The position numbers and the translations under genes were made by a program. Positions 42,612-53,720 of a stretch of DNA of 64,000 nucleotides are shown one piece after another (the first letter of the stretch is position 1; each line of letters begins with the position of its first letter). Source of the DNA: Piezodorus guildinii (Eukaryota > Arthropoda > Insecta > Hemiptera > Pentatomidae); NCBI GenBank assembly GCA_023052935.1, contig CM041294.1, positions 96,727,616 through 96,791,615 of the forward strand, in the 5' to 3' direction. The notes under the pieces are model-generated. The model saw only the letters and a program-made list of their open reading frames with translations. It did not search any database and had not been told where the DNA came from.

Positions 42612-43313
42612 GTTTATAGAGGTTGAGATAGTTTGGTTGCTGTAAAATACAACATGATCTTAAATCATCAATTTAACACTCAATAACCTCTCTTATATTT
42701 AAAATTACATTATTTTAATATATTATGTTATTACACAATAATTATTACTTTTACTTACCTATAAATGAAATATATGTAAGGGAAATTCCAGTTTTCCCCG
42801 GAAATACACGTTTTAGGGTACCCTTAGTCCAAATGACCAAGGCCTGTGTGTGTGTGGTAAGTCTAGCACAAAAATATTTTGGACCTATTTACGATTTTCT
42901 CAATAACGGCTCATATACGTATAAAGCATATATAGTTTAATACTTGGCAAAGACCAGTGTTAATACGAATATTCGCATTAAAAATATAGCTGATTTTGAA
43001 AAATATTTCATATTTTAAGAGCGTTTTTGCTTAAGATGTTCCAGCAAATTTTTTTATCAAAATCGGCCAAGCAGAAAAGCCACTTTATACCTATCATCTT
43101 TGCCTTATTTACTATTTTCTCAAAAACAGCTCTTACGGTTTTGATTAAACTCGCTGTATCCATCTAACATTTAACTGGCATTTAATGTGATGTAGGTTTC
43201 ATTCTGATTGAAATAATCTGACAGGGCTTAAATGTCGATATTTTATAATTTCTTCCTCTAAAGTAACTTCAATTTTGAAGATTTAAAAATATTAAGCACA
43301 TCGTCATTGATAA

Positions 43314-43473
43314 TTTTTTTTAAAACAATTCTTTATTGAGTGATATTACAATCAGTCCAAATTATGCCATTTTTAATAGTGATAAAGTACAACATTCATA
43401 CTACATTCACACAACATATACAAGACAAGAAATATATAAAATAATAATACAATATGCATATATACAAAACTAG
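43314..43473 (-). mobile_element. LINE 3' end nested in rep-A
   Basis: AAAACAATTCTTTATTGAGTGATATTACAATCAGTCC is the reversed 3' end of a Jockey-like LINE (compare 44,862-44,905). CATTGATAA flanks it on both sides (43,305-43,313 and 43,474-43,482), a target duplication. Confidence 0.75.
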
Positions 43474-43718
43474 CATTGATAAATAACCATCCCTAAATAT
43501 GCAAATTGAGTGAATTTAATAAACAACTAAAGGAGAAAAATTCTAAAATATTTATTAATGCAATTTTTGTTTTTGTGGACACAAGAATAGTAATATAGAT
43601 GTATTAATATACCGTTGGATGGCTGAAGATTTTAGAAAACATATTGCCTAATACACGGAATTGTAAATGTTAATGGAGGATAATGAAAAGCCGATGAAAC
43701 TAACCGATTATTGTAAAT

Positions 43719-43991
43719 AAAAAAATGCTGCAAATTATTACACAATGGTTTATTTTTTCCAAATACCAATAGTAGGGTATAAATGTTTATATTGCTGTAG
43801 ATAGACTACCACTGATTTCAAAACGCGATATCTAAGCTAGTTGTAAGCCAATTTCAATAATTCTTTTTTCATTTGGTCCAAAATTTAAATTTCTATCGAA
43901 CAGCAGTAATGTTTTTAATTAATTTTAATTAAGTTAATTATTTATTTATTTATTAGGAGAAACGATACCTCTCAAATTTTGAGGAGGGGTA

Positions 43992-44022
<31 letters not shown>

Positions 44023-44530
44023 TTGTCTCGAGCTTTACTGATTATAAAACTCTATACATACTTTTCTCTATGGTCAAAAATAACTAGTTATGAGTTATGA
44101 GCGTATTCATGTGTAAAATTTTTCTTTTTTTTTTCTTTTTCACTTTTATAAAATTATTCGCGGTTTTTTGGTTAAAATAATACATAATTTTTTTTTTCTA
44201 TCTTCAAGAATAACTGAATAAAATCCTTTAAATCGGCCGCCGTTTTGAAACTAGCCAGCTGATATCAACGTCTAGGTGTTAGGATCATCGTTGAATGGAC
44301 CAGTATTTTTGTGGCGAATTTAAAAATCAATGGTTCTGTAGTCTCGGAGAAATGCCGTGGACGGCGGTCGACGGACAGCGTACGGAAAACGGCGGACAAA
44401 CGGATTTTTTTTATTCGTTATTCGGATTCTACGCATCTTGAAACCTAAGCTCTCAAATTTTGAGGATGGGTCATTTTTTTTTTTTTTTTTTGTTTTGGTC
44501 GATTACTAAGGTTGATTATTGAAAATAATA
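43719..44530 (+). repeat. rep-B copy, complete, inside rep-A
   Basis: AATGCTGCAAATTATTACACAATGG at the left; GATTTCAAAACGCGATATCTAAGCTAG; subrepeats; core 44,236-44,312; GTCTCGGAGAAATGCCGTGG with CGGCGGTCGACGG; CGGATTTTTTTTATTCGTTATTCGG; CTCTCAAATTTTGAGGATGGG; and the end GATTACTAAGGTTGATTATTGAAAATAAT. At 812 bp it is the best-defined complete copy because both flanks are known rep-A sequence. Confidence 0.8.
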
Positions 44531-44846
44531 ATTCAATAATAGATTATTTAATAAAACACATGTTTATATTTAAACTCAATTTAATTAATTCTTTAACAAT
44601 TTATTTTTATCTTTAAATCTATTTCAAAATTCATGAATTGATTTTAACTACGGAGGTAAGTGAAACCGTGTGTTGCGCGCACCCGATTTTTTTTTTTTTT
44701 TTGGCCTGATGTCTTATTAACCTACTTGAAGCCAAACAAAATCAATAACAACAAAACTAGATGAGTCTTAGCCAGTAAAAATCCTGCAGTAACTTATTAT
44801 ATTGATAGTTTTTGTTTTGTCATGATTTCTACAGAATTACCAAAAT

Positions 44847-45667
44847 TTTTTTTTTTTTTTTCAGCAACAATTTTTATTGAGTAAAATTACAATCTGTCCC
44901 AATTTGGACATCAATAGTAGTGCTGAAAGATATCATACATACTACATTCATACAATATTTACACGGCATAAAATTACAATAAAATATATACACATAATGA
45001 ATCAATACAATAAAGTCAAGAATTCACTTATACCTATATACACATACACACACTTATACATACATCACATTGAGTGGAGAATCTAGCCAATGCTAGAACT
45101 CCAATATATTTACAAAAGGTCGCGGAGCCACTGCCGTTTCAACCTTCTAGGAGGATGGTAAGGATGTGTGGAGCTGGATAAGGATTGAGCTAGGGGATTA
45201 GGATGATGAATGAGGTTCTGGTGGAATTTGGAAAATTTGGATGGAATTAGGTCTGAAATAAATGGAACATTAAGGTCGTGGTGTAAGGTATAATTGGAAA
45301 CATAATAAGGAGCATTTACTATTGTACGGAGGAATTTGGATTGAAAGGATTGAGTGCGTTTGATGTTAGTACGTTTAGCTGTCCCCACAGGTCAAGTCCG
45401 TAGGTCCAAATGGGCTTCAGTATTGTCTTGTAGATTAATAATTTGTTGTCAACTGTAAGTTCAGATTTTCTGTTGAGTCAGTCGGTATAACTGTCCTAAT
45501 CGTCGGTTGAGTTCTTGTCTTTTAAGTCTTGTATGTGGGATCCAAGTCAATCTTATGTCTAACAGTAAGCCAAGATACCGGACTGTATCTGAGAGAGGAA
45601 TTGGTAATGAGTTGAAATAAACTGGCGGACAGGATTTTCGTCTAAGAGTAAAGGTTATGTGTTTACA
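44847..45667 (-). mobile_element. Jockey-clade LINE, truncated copy C
   Basis: On the reverse strand: KHITFTLRRKSCPPVYFNS, RYLGLLLDIRLTW, then (after a deletion/frame break near 45,400-45,470) IKRTQSFQSKFLRTIVNAPYYV, DLNVPFISDLIPSKF and LKRQWLRDLL, stop, 3' UTR and poly-A. A perfect 8-bp target duplication ACCAAAAT lies at 44,839-44,846 and 45,668-45,675. RT catalytic core absent. Confidence 0.85.
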
Positions 45668-45675
45668 ACCAAAAT

Positions 45676-46160
45676 AAGAGAGATTTTCCAAGCACATGTT
45701 TTCAGCCGCGAAGTTGACTTAAAACGGCTCCAACACTAAAATTATTTGCCAGAAAAATATTAAATCCACGGTTTTTCATTTATTAAAGAATGAGAAAAAC
45801 TTTTTAAAATATCAGAAATGTTGAGCGGCAAAATTAATGATATTTGGACAATTTCAAACCGATTTACGAATTTTACTAAAACAGGTCTATTATATGAGTA
45901 ATTATTTTGAGTGATATAAACTAATCTACTCCTGCAATAAGTTTTTTTTTTTTTTTTAATATTATTAAGAATGATTTAAGGTGGTAAACGCGAATTCTGT
46001 TGCAGACACTACAATAGTAATTATATTGAGGAATTATAGTCGACTGTGAAATTATCGTAGGTAGAAATAATTTGGGAGTCAGTCTATTTTTTTTAATATT
46101 TTAATTTTACCGACTTTCTCGGCGTGAGGTCACTGTCAGTTTATGCTTGAAATGGCTCAG
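45676..46160. other. Spacer, nothing recognised
   Basis: AT-rich, no ORF or repeat identified. Confidence 0.4.
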
Positions 46161-46163
46161 TAA

Positions 46164-46201
46164 TGCCCCGGTGATAGCTCACAAGTTTGAGCCGAAACGT
46201 C
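46164..46201 (+). ncRNA. Hammerhead-like core motif (candidate)
   Basis: GGTGATA is followed by a perfect 5-bp stem GCTCA/TGAGC (46,177-46,181 and 46,188-46,192) with a 6-nt loop, then CGAAAC. This equals the CTGATGA, stem II, GAAAC arrangement of hammerhead ribozymes apart from changes in the first block (GGTGATA). Stem I and III pairing is not convincing by eye. Confidence 0.25.
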
Positions 46202-46261
46202 GGAGAAATTGTATTGAACATAAAATATTTAAAAAAACAACTTACTTCCGATTAATTATAC

Positions 46262-46680
46262 CTTATAATAGTTGTACAAGCCCCAGACCTTCAAATTCAT
46301 ACAGAACAGCCCACCGAACTGCACATTTCGACAGATCCTTTCTCATTCGATCCTCAACCCTATGGAATTCTATCCCTCCTTCCATCCGTCACTCCAACTC
46401 TCTTTCAATCTTCAAATCCCGCATATTCAATCACTTAATGAATATCTAAGCTCAATAGAATTGTGAATAAGCTTTTTATTATTTTTTTTTTTGTTGTAGA
46501 GGTTTTTTTTTTCATCTAAATATGTCTATTTTAAATCAGTAAATATTATTTTTTTTTATTATATATTTAATTTAATCTAAGACTCCAAAGCACATATTGT
46601 ACATTCTGTACATTTTATTCTAATGGGATATGTCCAAGGATAATAAAGAATTTATTTATTATTATATTATTATTACTGTA
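46262..46680 (+). pseudogene. CR1/L2-like LINE, RT C-terminal end and tail
   Basis: The frame to the stop at 46,449 ends RSFLIRSSTLWNSIPPSIRH, then SNSLSIFKSRIFNHLMNI, the C-terminal signature of CR1/L2-type RT ORFs. The 3' UTR ends GGATAATAAAGAATTTATTTATTATTATATTATTATT, like the tail at 6,372-6,412. 5'-truncated; catalytic region absent. Confidence 0.7.
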
Positions 46681-46879
46681 GATAGGAATTGAATCATTTG
46701 ATACAACAAAGAGAACACTATACGTCTTAAACTGTTCAGTGGGAGATCATAGGACTTATGATAACGAAAAGACGCGCGGTTCTCTGATTAGACGATAACT
46801 ATTATTTAAAATAATTTCCAGGTCTATCTTAGATGGGTGACTCAAATCTGCATATTTATCACACGGTAAACTATTTAAT

Positions 46880-47294
46880 AATTAACTCTTTGCACTCGGT
46901 CGTCCACCGCTGAGGGGTAAATAAATTCGATTGCCAGCTGACGATATCGTCACGGGAGGCCACTGGTATAGGCCTAGGGTGGCGGTGGTGGGAGGCGATA
47001 ATATATCGATATATAATACAGGCGACGTATCGAGAGGTGGAGGTGGGGGTAGCGGAGGGGCGGTGGTGGGGGTAGAGACGGGAGGTAGTGGGGGACGGAG
47101 GCGGCGGTGGTGGGGGGGAGAGGCGGCGGCAGTGCGAGCGCAGCAGGCGGGGCCGACGGTCATGGCTCTCCCAGCGCTGTCCCCTAACCACCCCAAGGCC
47201 CCCGCAATCGTCTTCGTTCTCTTCTCGTCTCTTCTCTTCTGCTGACCTAGTGTCCGTCGTGCTCTCTAGGGGCTCATCTCCGTCTCGTTGAAAG
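46880..47294 (+). promoter_or_regulatory. G-rich CpG-bearing island: promoter / 5' UTR exon candidate
   Basis: The only strongly GC-rich stretch in the window. 46,975-47,150 is packed with G runs (at least eight runs of four or more G on the plus strand). 47,150-47,290 turns pyrimidine-rich and ends in a consensus donor AAAG|GTGAGT (47,295-47,300). The long glycine- or proline-rich frames on both strands follow from composition. Best read as a promoter followed by a non-coding first exon transcribed to the right. Confidence 0.45.
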
Positions 47295-47428
47295 GTGAGT
47301 CGTAGTATATAATAATTATATATAGTATATAGTAGTCATTGGTGCTTCGTAGTGTGACTTTGTGCAAAGTGCGGGAGTGAATAGTAGGGAAAATATCGTG
47401 CGGTAACACCGAGTGCATCCTCAACACG

Positions 47429-47554
47429 ATGACCTATCTCAGCCAGGCTGGTGAGCTGCATAGTCTGCCGTCCAGCCTACCTCAACTCAATCCCGCTTCT
47501 CTGTCTGCCTTCCTCCGAGCTGTCAATAATCCCACCAATCAATTCGTCATTTAA
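47429..47554 (+). CDS. Small ORF or first coding exon, unidentified
   Basis: The ATG has A at -3 (ACGATGA) and opens MTYLSQAGELHSLPSSLPQL, ending FLRAVNNPTNQFVI, 41 residues, low in Lys/Asn compared with random frames here. It lies 135 bp after the donor of the G-rich island, and the GC-balanced composition continues to its end. A donor-like CTG|GTGAGC at 47,450 could instead end a coding exon after eight codons. Family not recognised. It may be a leader exon or an upstream ORF. Confidence 0.25.
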   Translation: MTYLSQAGELHSLPSSLPQLNPASLSAFLRAVNNPTNQFVI

Positions 47555-47559
47555 ATTTC

Positions 47560-50500
47560 AGTTCAAATTAAACTTCAACAAACCGGATCTTATGTAAAGG
47601 AAAAAAAAAATCATCATAATTAATTTTTAAAAAACCCAAATTCGTAACTCCCTGTAATTAAACTCGCATGACATGACCTTCCTTCAAGCTAAAGTCTAAT
47701 TTGCAACATTGTTAATCTTGTGCAATTCTCTTCTCTATTTTTTTCTCTCGTTCAATCCGTGTTTATTTTAGATTTTTAATCTTCAAAATCATTATTTCGT
47801 CATAAGTGCAATATTGTCCGAAAGGTTTGAATCATCACACAGTTTATTAATTACAGAAAATCTAAACATTAAAAAAATATCATGTATCTTTAACTCCTTG
47901 AATGCATATTTTCAGATCCAAAATACTGTAATTCAAAATTTTGATGGTTAAGTTTGATAGATGGGTTAGTTAGGGAACCAATGATAGTGAACCATGTGTT
48001 CCATCTTAATTAATTTGTGCACTGATATCAATTTCATTGTGTACACTTTTTACATACCGTAGACGGTTTTAAATTGTTAAACGAAATCGGCATTTTGACA
48101 TATTTGGATTCTAATCTCATTACATCTAAAAAAAACAGAAAATTCAAGGTCTTTAAACTGCAGTTATTTTCATAAATTACTAATTACGAGTTAATGTTTT
48201 TTTTTTTTCAAAAGCATTTTAAATATTATTCATATTTTCTCCTCTAAATTGAATATCATATGATTAACATTGTAATAAAACAATGTAAGTACAAACTTAT
48301 ATCAGGGTACAAAAGGAATTTTTAAAATTTGAATTTAAGGATATTTTTACATATATCTATTCTAATAGTTCAGTTGTGTCGAAATTTGCTAACTCCTTTT
48401 GAAACGCCTTTATAAAATGCAGTTCATTCCAAAAGGTTTTATACTAAGTACATATTTAATTTAATTAATTTATAAATAGACTAAATATTTCTTTCCATTT
48501 CCTAATAGTCATTAGTATAGTAAACAAATATATAGATTTAAAAAAAAAATTAATTACTTCAATAATAAATCAATGATATATTTCTAGCATAATATCCCAA
48601 ATTGGAAGCGATCATATGTATTTTTTAACGAAATCGACAAATATTAAAAGATTAAAAAGATTTTAATGTGTTGAGAAATCAACAATAATATTCTACACTT
48701 CCTTAAAAAATTTGACAAATTATTATGTTTCGTAATAAGTAACAGGAAATTCAGCGGCCCATACATTGACAAATTGCTCCATAACGAACGTCTATCATAC
48801 ACTGACATTAATATATACACGTAAGCTCTAATTGCATCGGGTGACTATTAAGCAACCTCTTTGGCCGGTTATCGGAGATGGAGTTGTAGTTTGTTTAATC
48901 GATAGTGCTCTCCGGCGGCTTAGATCGATTGGACTTGATGCTTAGCCGGCCCTCGCTAAGTATTTATGATATATATATATACAGCAATATGATCTGATAA
49001 ATAACTACACGCCTAGAATCTGGTGTTTCGGTTCGTAGCCAGGAATTCTTCCGACTGTCATTGATCAACATGAGCAAGGTTGTCCCAGTTCTAACTTGAC
49101 ACTTATCTCTTCAAGTAATAAGTACAGGGCTTGATACAGGATGCTTTTGACGTGTTATTCCTGTTGCTAAGTATACGTAGGATCTACGTGAAATATATAC
49201 ACAGCTTAAAACTTTTTTCTAATTTTTAAATGAAATTCTCTTCCCTTTTTATTGCAATTTTATCACGTTTTTGTACTCTATTTCTAAAAAAAAAAAAAAA
49301 AAAAAAAAAAGGGTTCTTAGTATTTTTTATAAGCGTTGAAATATTCTAATATCAGAAACTTAAAAGAAAAAAAAAACTGGAGCATTTCATAGAATTTCCA
49401 CTCCTTTTTTCCCTGTTATAAATTTCAAAGTATTCACTTACGTGTGATATAATTATGCAGCCTCGATCGAGATTGATTTTTTAGATTGAATATAATAAAA
49501 TATATTATTGATTGAACAGCTAAGATATTTATTAAAGAACCAGTTTTTATTTATGGTTAGACATTTTTGTAACGTTGTTATGGGGATGGGAGTGTTTCGC
49601 ACAGAATGTTTCTAGGTTAATCTGTTCTATTGTTAGAATAGCTGTCAGTTGGGAAGGAGTTCCGTCTTTATAGCAACTCTTTAGAATATTTACGATCTTA
49701 AAACACACGTATTCTATATTGATACAATTTTCATTACTGACTTGGACTCGCTGAAAGCATGTTGTAGAGCATTTTATGCATGTTAACCTCATTGTAATGT
49801 AAGTTATAGAGTTTTTAATTTGTATGCAATATATATTTATAATTGAGGCGTTGATTTCCAAAAGGTACTATATCCATTCTAGGAAATTTTACAGGAAGCG
49901 CGAAAATCTCTCATTACTATATTATTAAACTAGCTAATTTGGGTCTTTTTGCCTTAAAATTTACAATTATTTTTTTACTATAATAATAACATCATATTAA
50001 AGTTATGAAATAAATTTTTTTAGAATGATTTGGAACGATAGTAAGTTCGTAATTAGTTCTTTTAGAAAATTACCGCATTTCTAAATCGCGTTTTTTAAGG
50101 ACTTGAGAATCCATTAGATAACATCAAATAGAATGTTTAGATAAACCTAAATGAGGAGAATACAAATATGTAAAAAAATCAATTTCGTAAAAAATGTCCT
50201 TTAGTACCTTTTGGAAATCAACGTCTCAATTGTTGGATTTTTTATTGAAATATGAGTTAATTTATATGTGAAGTAATGTATTTTTCTTATGATAACTTTA
50301 TTAATTAAATTAACTCTAGTTCATGGAGTAATAAATTGAATAGAAAATATAAAATATCTTGTTAATTTAATGTTGAACTAATTTATTTCATTTATATGTT
50401 GACTATATCTAGATTTTTTTTTTTTTTTTTACTATTTTAATAACACAATTTTTACGTTATATGGGGAAATGTTTTTGTAATTAGTACTTGTTGAAAATAA

Positions 50501-52510
50501 TTGCTTTTCTGCACCGCGATTTTATATCGGATTTCAATAAAACAATCAGAATACAAATGTATAAAAATATAATTTTCTAAATTCACGTTATCCGATATTT
50601 TTATATTCGTATTATCTTAGGCAATTTTTTTTTCAACTACTATAATCTACTCTGCCTTTTTTATTCAACAATTTTACAACGCCTATTTATTTTACTTATT
50701 AATTTTGATGAAATAATCTTATTCGATAAGAATAATTAATAAGTGTTAACTTTTATTTATATATAATTTTAATTTAAAATTAAGCAATTTTAATTGGATT
50801 TATATAATTTAATGACAAATGCTTATCTTTGTTATATTGTTTGTATGAATACATTAAAAACATATTGTTTAATGGCCTTCAGATTATTATAACCTGAAGA
50901 TAGCAACTTCATTTTGAAACTTGAAATAATAAAGTTGCGTAGTAAATAAAAGCCTATTTTATTTTTCACTATAAATATCAAAGAAAATAATTTAATTTAA
51001 AATAATAAGTTTTTGACCCTTTTTATCTGTTATTTATTACCCATAATTATGTTAGATAGTTATTTTTTTTATCTTATACGATTTATTAAAATATAGGTTA
51101 ATATATATGTAAAGTAATCTCTTTATTTAATTACTATAGTTGTGATAATGAAGCTATATTTTAAATATGCACATCGTTTGCAATATTAGTAGATATAATT
51201 ATGATAAAAATTTACAAATAATATTAACAGTAATATTTTCCTGTAAGATGGCGTCATTCCCGGAAAACCTTAACGGAAAATAAGATAAAATAATTTATGT
51301 AAATTCGTTTAATGAAATTATTACCTGGATGAAATTTATTCACATATGCTTTAGCCTCAATTAATCGTATTTTTTGATCCAAATAATAAGTTTTAAAAAG
51401 TTCTTTAAGAGTGAAAAGTCTGAGATTTCCTATTACCTTATGTATTTTTTTACGAAATAATTACTTTTTATGGTAATTAATTGCTCTTTTACCTGTTTTC
51501 ATCCCTCATGAAGCCTCATTTTGCTCTACCGAATTGTTAAGACTACACTTACTTATGCAAAATCTAGGAAAAATCTTATTGGACCACCTTAATATATATA
51601 TTCTTTACTAAATTGTCTGTTTTTTTCATTTTTAAATATATACTTATCATGAAATTTATATCTTAAAATATTTGTAAGATATATATTTGGCCGTTTCACA
51701 AAAAAACGTTATTGACCGTTATAAACGATTTATACCTGGACACCTTACAACGTTTCAGTCTCTAGGGCCATTTTCAAGTATCTGTTAACAATAAATTTTG
51801 TAGCATTTCTATATTTTTTATATGTAATTTCAACATGCGAATTAATTATTTTATCAATCGTGTCTTTTTTTCTAATAATGCTTGCCCATCATGCATATTT
51901 ATCCATATATACTCTTACACCGCTTCATCAGCAATTTCGTCCTAACTAACTTGCTGTGTCAAACTACATTTTTTTAATAGGACATGTTTTAAAAGAGTCT
52001 TAATATTTATTATATCCATTATTAAAAAAAAAATCTATTTATTAAAAAAAAAAATTGTATTCACTCACTTAACATTTCATTGGCCGTCCTGTAGTTGTTA
52101 GACGAGTATTTTAAGATATTGATAACAGCAGAAAAAAAGGAAGAAAATATTTTCTAGTAGTATTCAATAGTCTTTTTAAATTCTTCAACAATTTATTTAG
52201 TTAAATTTAGTTGGCGTTTTTATTTTTAAAACATCATTATAAAAATAATTATATTTTAAACTTCATTTTGTAATTAAAAAAGATAAATGTATATTAATTA
52301 ATCAACTTTTTCTTTATTAAATTATTAATCAACACAATTACTATATCATATTAATTAAAACGTTTCGATGTTTAGCTTCAACTGTAGATACATATTTTCT
52401 ATAAACACATTCATAATTACCTGTAATCTTAATCATTTTCCTATAAATTCATCCATTTTTTGTTCACGTTCATTTCTCTTTATTCATCATACATTATATG
52501 TTTCTCAGTA
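47560..52510. other. AT-rich, repeat-poor non-coding block
   Basis: Five kilobases with no transposon protein fragment and few shared repeats, consistent with an intron or intergenic spacer right of the G-rich island. 48,780-49,110 is unique and GC-balanced. A 29-bp inverted pair (one mismatch) lies at 49,843-49,871 and 50,206-50,234. 49,970-50,190 and 50,415-50,620 are diverged copies of one sequence. CCTGAAGATAGCAACTTC...GAAAC (50,899-50,932) and, on the minus strand, CTTGAAAATGGCC...CTGAAACG (51,750-51,780) are ribozyme-like motifs. The 104-codon minus frame at 49,547-49,861 has no recognised domain. Confidence 0.45.
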
Positions 52511-52528
52511 TCACTCTAAACTGTTATT

Positions 52529-52794
52529 GGGATCACCTGTAGCAGGGTGGCCAGCCTCTTATACCAAAGGTTTAAACCCGCAGGTTTTCCTAGGATTTTT
52601 AAATGGGAGTAAAAAATCTTTAGTTATGCCATCCTTTGGAGGGGCCGGTACAAGGTGGTCCTGAGCCTGTGCGATGTCAGGTACTCGTTAAAGATCCCTA
52701 TTCTTATTAAACCTGGATAGGCAAAATTTAGGACTCTCATTGTAGCATCGTTCGACTAACCAAAGTAGCATTAAGTGACGTTAAATAAACAAAT
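52529..52794 (+). mobile_element. SINE-2 copy, full length (reference)
   Basis: 266 bp: GGGATCACCTGTAGCAGGGTGG head (A-box region), B box AGGTTTAAACCCG, TAGGATTTTTAAATGGGAG, ATGCCATCCTTTGGAGGGGCC, CAGGTACTCGTTAAAGATCCC, AACCTGGATAGGCAAAATTTAGGAC, GTGACGTTAAATAAACAAAT. A perfect 15-bp target duplication CTCTAAACTGTTATT lies at 52,514-52,528 and 52,795-52,809. The conserved 3' end with a short AAAT-type tail, not poly-A, suggests mobilisation by a LINE recognising that end. Confidence 0.9.
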
Positions 52795-52847
52795 CTCTAA
52801 ACTGTTATTTCACATCTAAATGTGAACAGATGACAAATGTAAAAAAA

Positions 52848-53720
52848 TCTGGTGCGGGCAACACACTACTTTCACTTACCTCCGTTTTTAAAATCGATTA
52901 ACGAATTTTCAAATACAGTTCGAGATAAAAATAAGTGAATCCATTAAAGAATTAATTAAATTGAATTTCTGTAGAAACATGTGTTTTATTAAAAAATATA
53001 TTATATCATTATCTAAAATAATCTGTTAGTTTTATCGGCTTTTCATCACTCTTTATTAAATTTTACAAGCTCGTGTATAAGATAACTTTTTATCTAAAGT
53101 CTTAGCTTTCAAGCGGTATATTATACATGTATTACTGTTCTTATGTTCAAAAACAAAAAATTGCATTCAAAAATTTTTTTTTTTCAGTTTTCTTCCTTAG
53201 TTGTTTATTAAATTCGCTCAACTTGCATATTTAGCTGTTAATTATCAATGCTAATAAGATAATATGTTTTTTTTTTAAAGAATCTAAAAAATTAAAGGTA
53301 CTTTAGAAGAAGGGAATTTAAAATATCGGCATTTAGTCAGACTATTTCAATCAGAATGAAACCTACATGACGTTAAAGCCAATTAAATTTTTCATCGTTT
53401 TAGCCGTTTTTGAGAGAATCGTAAAAAGGTACAAAATGCATGGTATAAAGTGGCTCTTCTGGTGAGCTGATTTTAATGAAAACGATTTTGTAACATCTCG
53501 GGCGTATTTTTTTCTTAAATATGAAGTTTCAGTTTCATAGGACTTTCCGTTTACGCACGGGAGTTACGACACACACCCACGGACTTTTTTTTGTGGGACT
53601 TGGTCATTTGGACTCAGAGAACCCTAAAAAGTGTATTTCCGTCGAAAACTGGAATTAGAAAATTTTCACGATCGCTATACTTTCCCTTACTATATATTTC
53701 ATATTAGGAAAATGAAAGTA
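52848..53720 (-). repeat. rep-A copy, full length
   Basis: TCTGGTGCGGGCAACACACTACTTTCACTTACC at the left, ATATTAGGAAAATGAAAGTAA at the right; 873 bp with all internal landmarks, no insertions. With 18,664-19,547 it defines the family length. Confidence 0.8.

Larger units (their letters stand above)
42746..44688 (+). repeat. rep-A copy carrying a LINE end and a rep-B
   Basis: Segments 42,746-43,304, 43,483-43,718 and 44,533-44,688 make one plus-oriented rep-A from TTTTACTTACCTATAAATG to GGAGGTAAGTGAAACCGTGTG, TTGCGCGCACCCGATT. A LINE 3' end lies at 43,314-43,473, and a whole rep-B at 43,719-44,530 sits in the AT-rich joint before TTTAATAAAACACATG. Confidence 0.75.

Noticed and set aside
46871..47291. 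Five long frames, glycine-, proline- or arginine-rich
   Set aside because: Produced by G-rich composition, overlapping on both strands; better explained as promoter/5' UTR.
49547..49861. 104-codon cysteine-containing minus frame
   Set aside because: No domain, AT-rich codon use like the surrounding non-coding DNA, no splice or promoter support.
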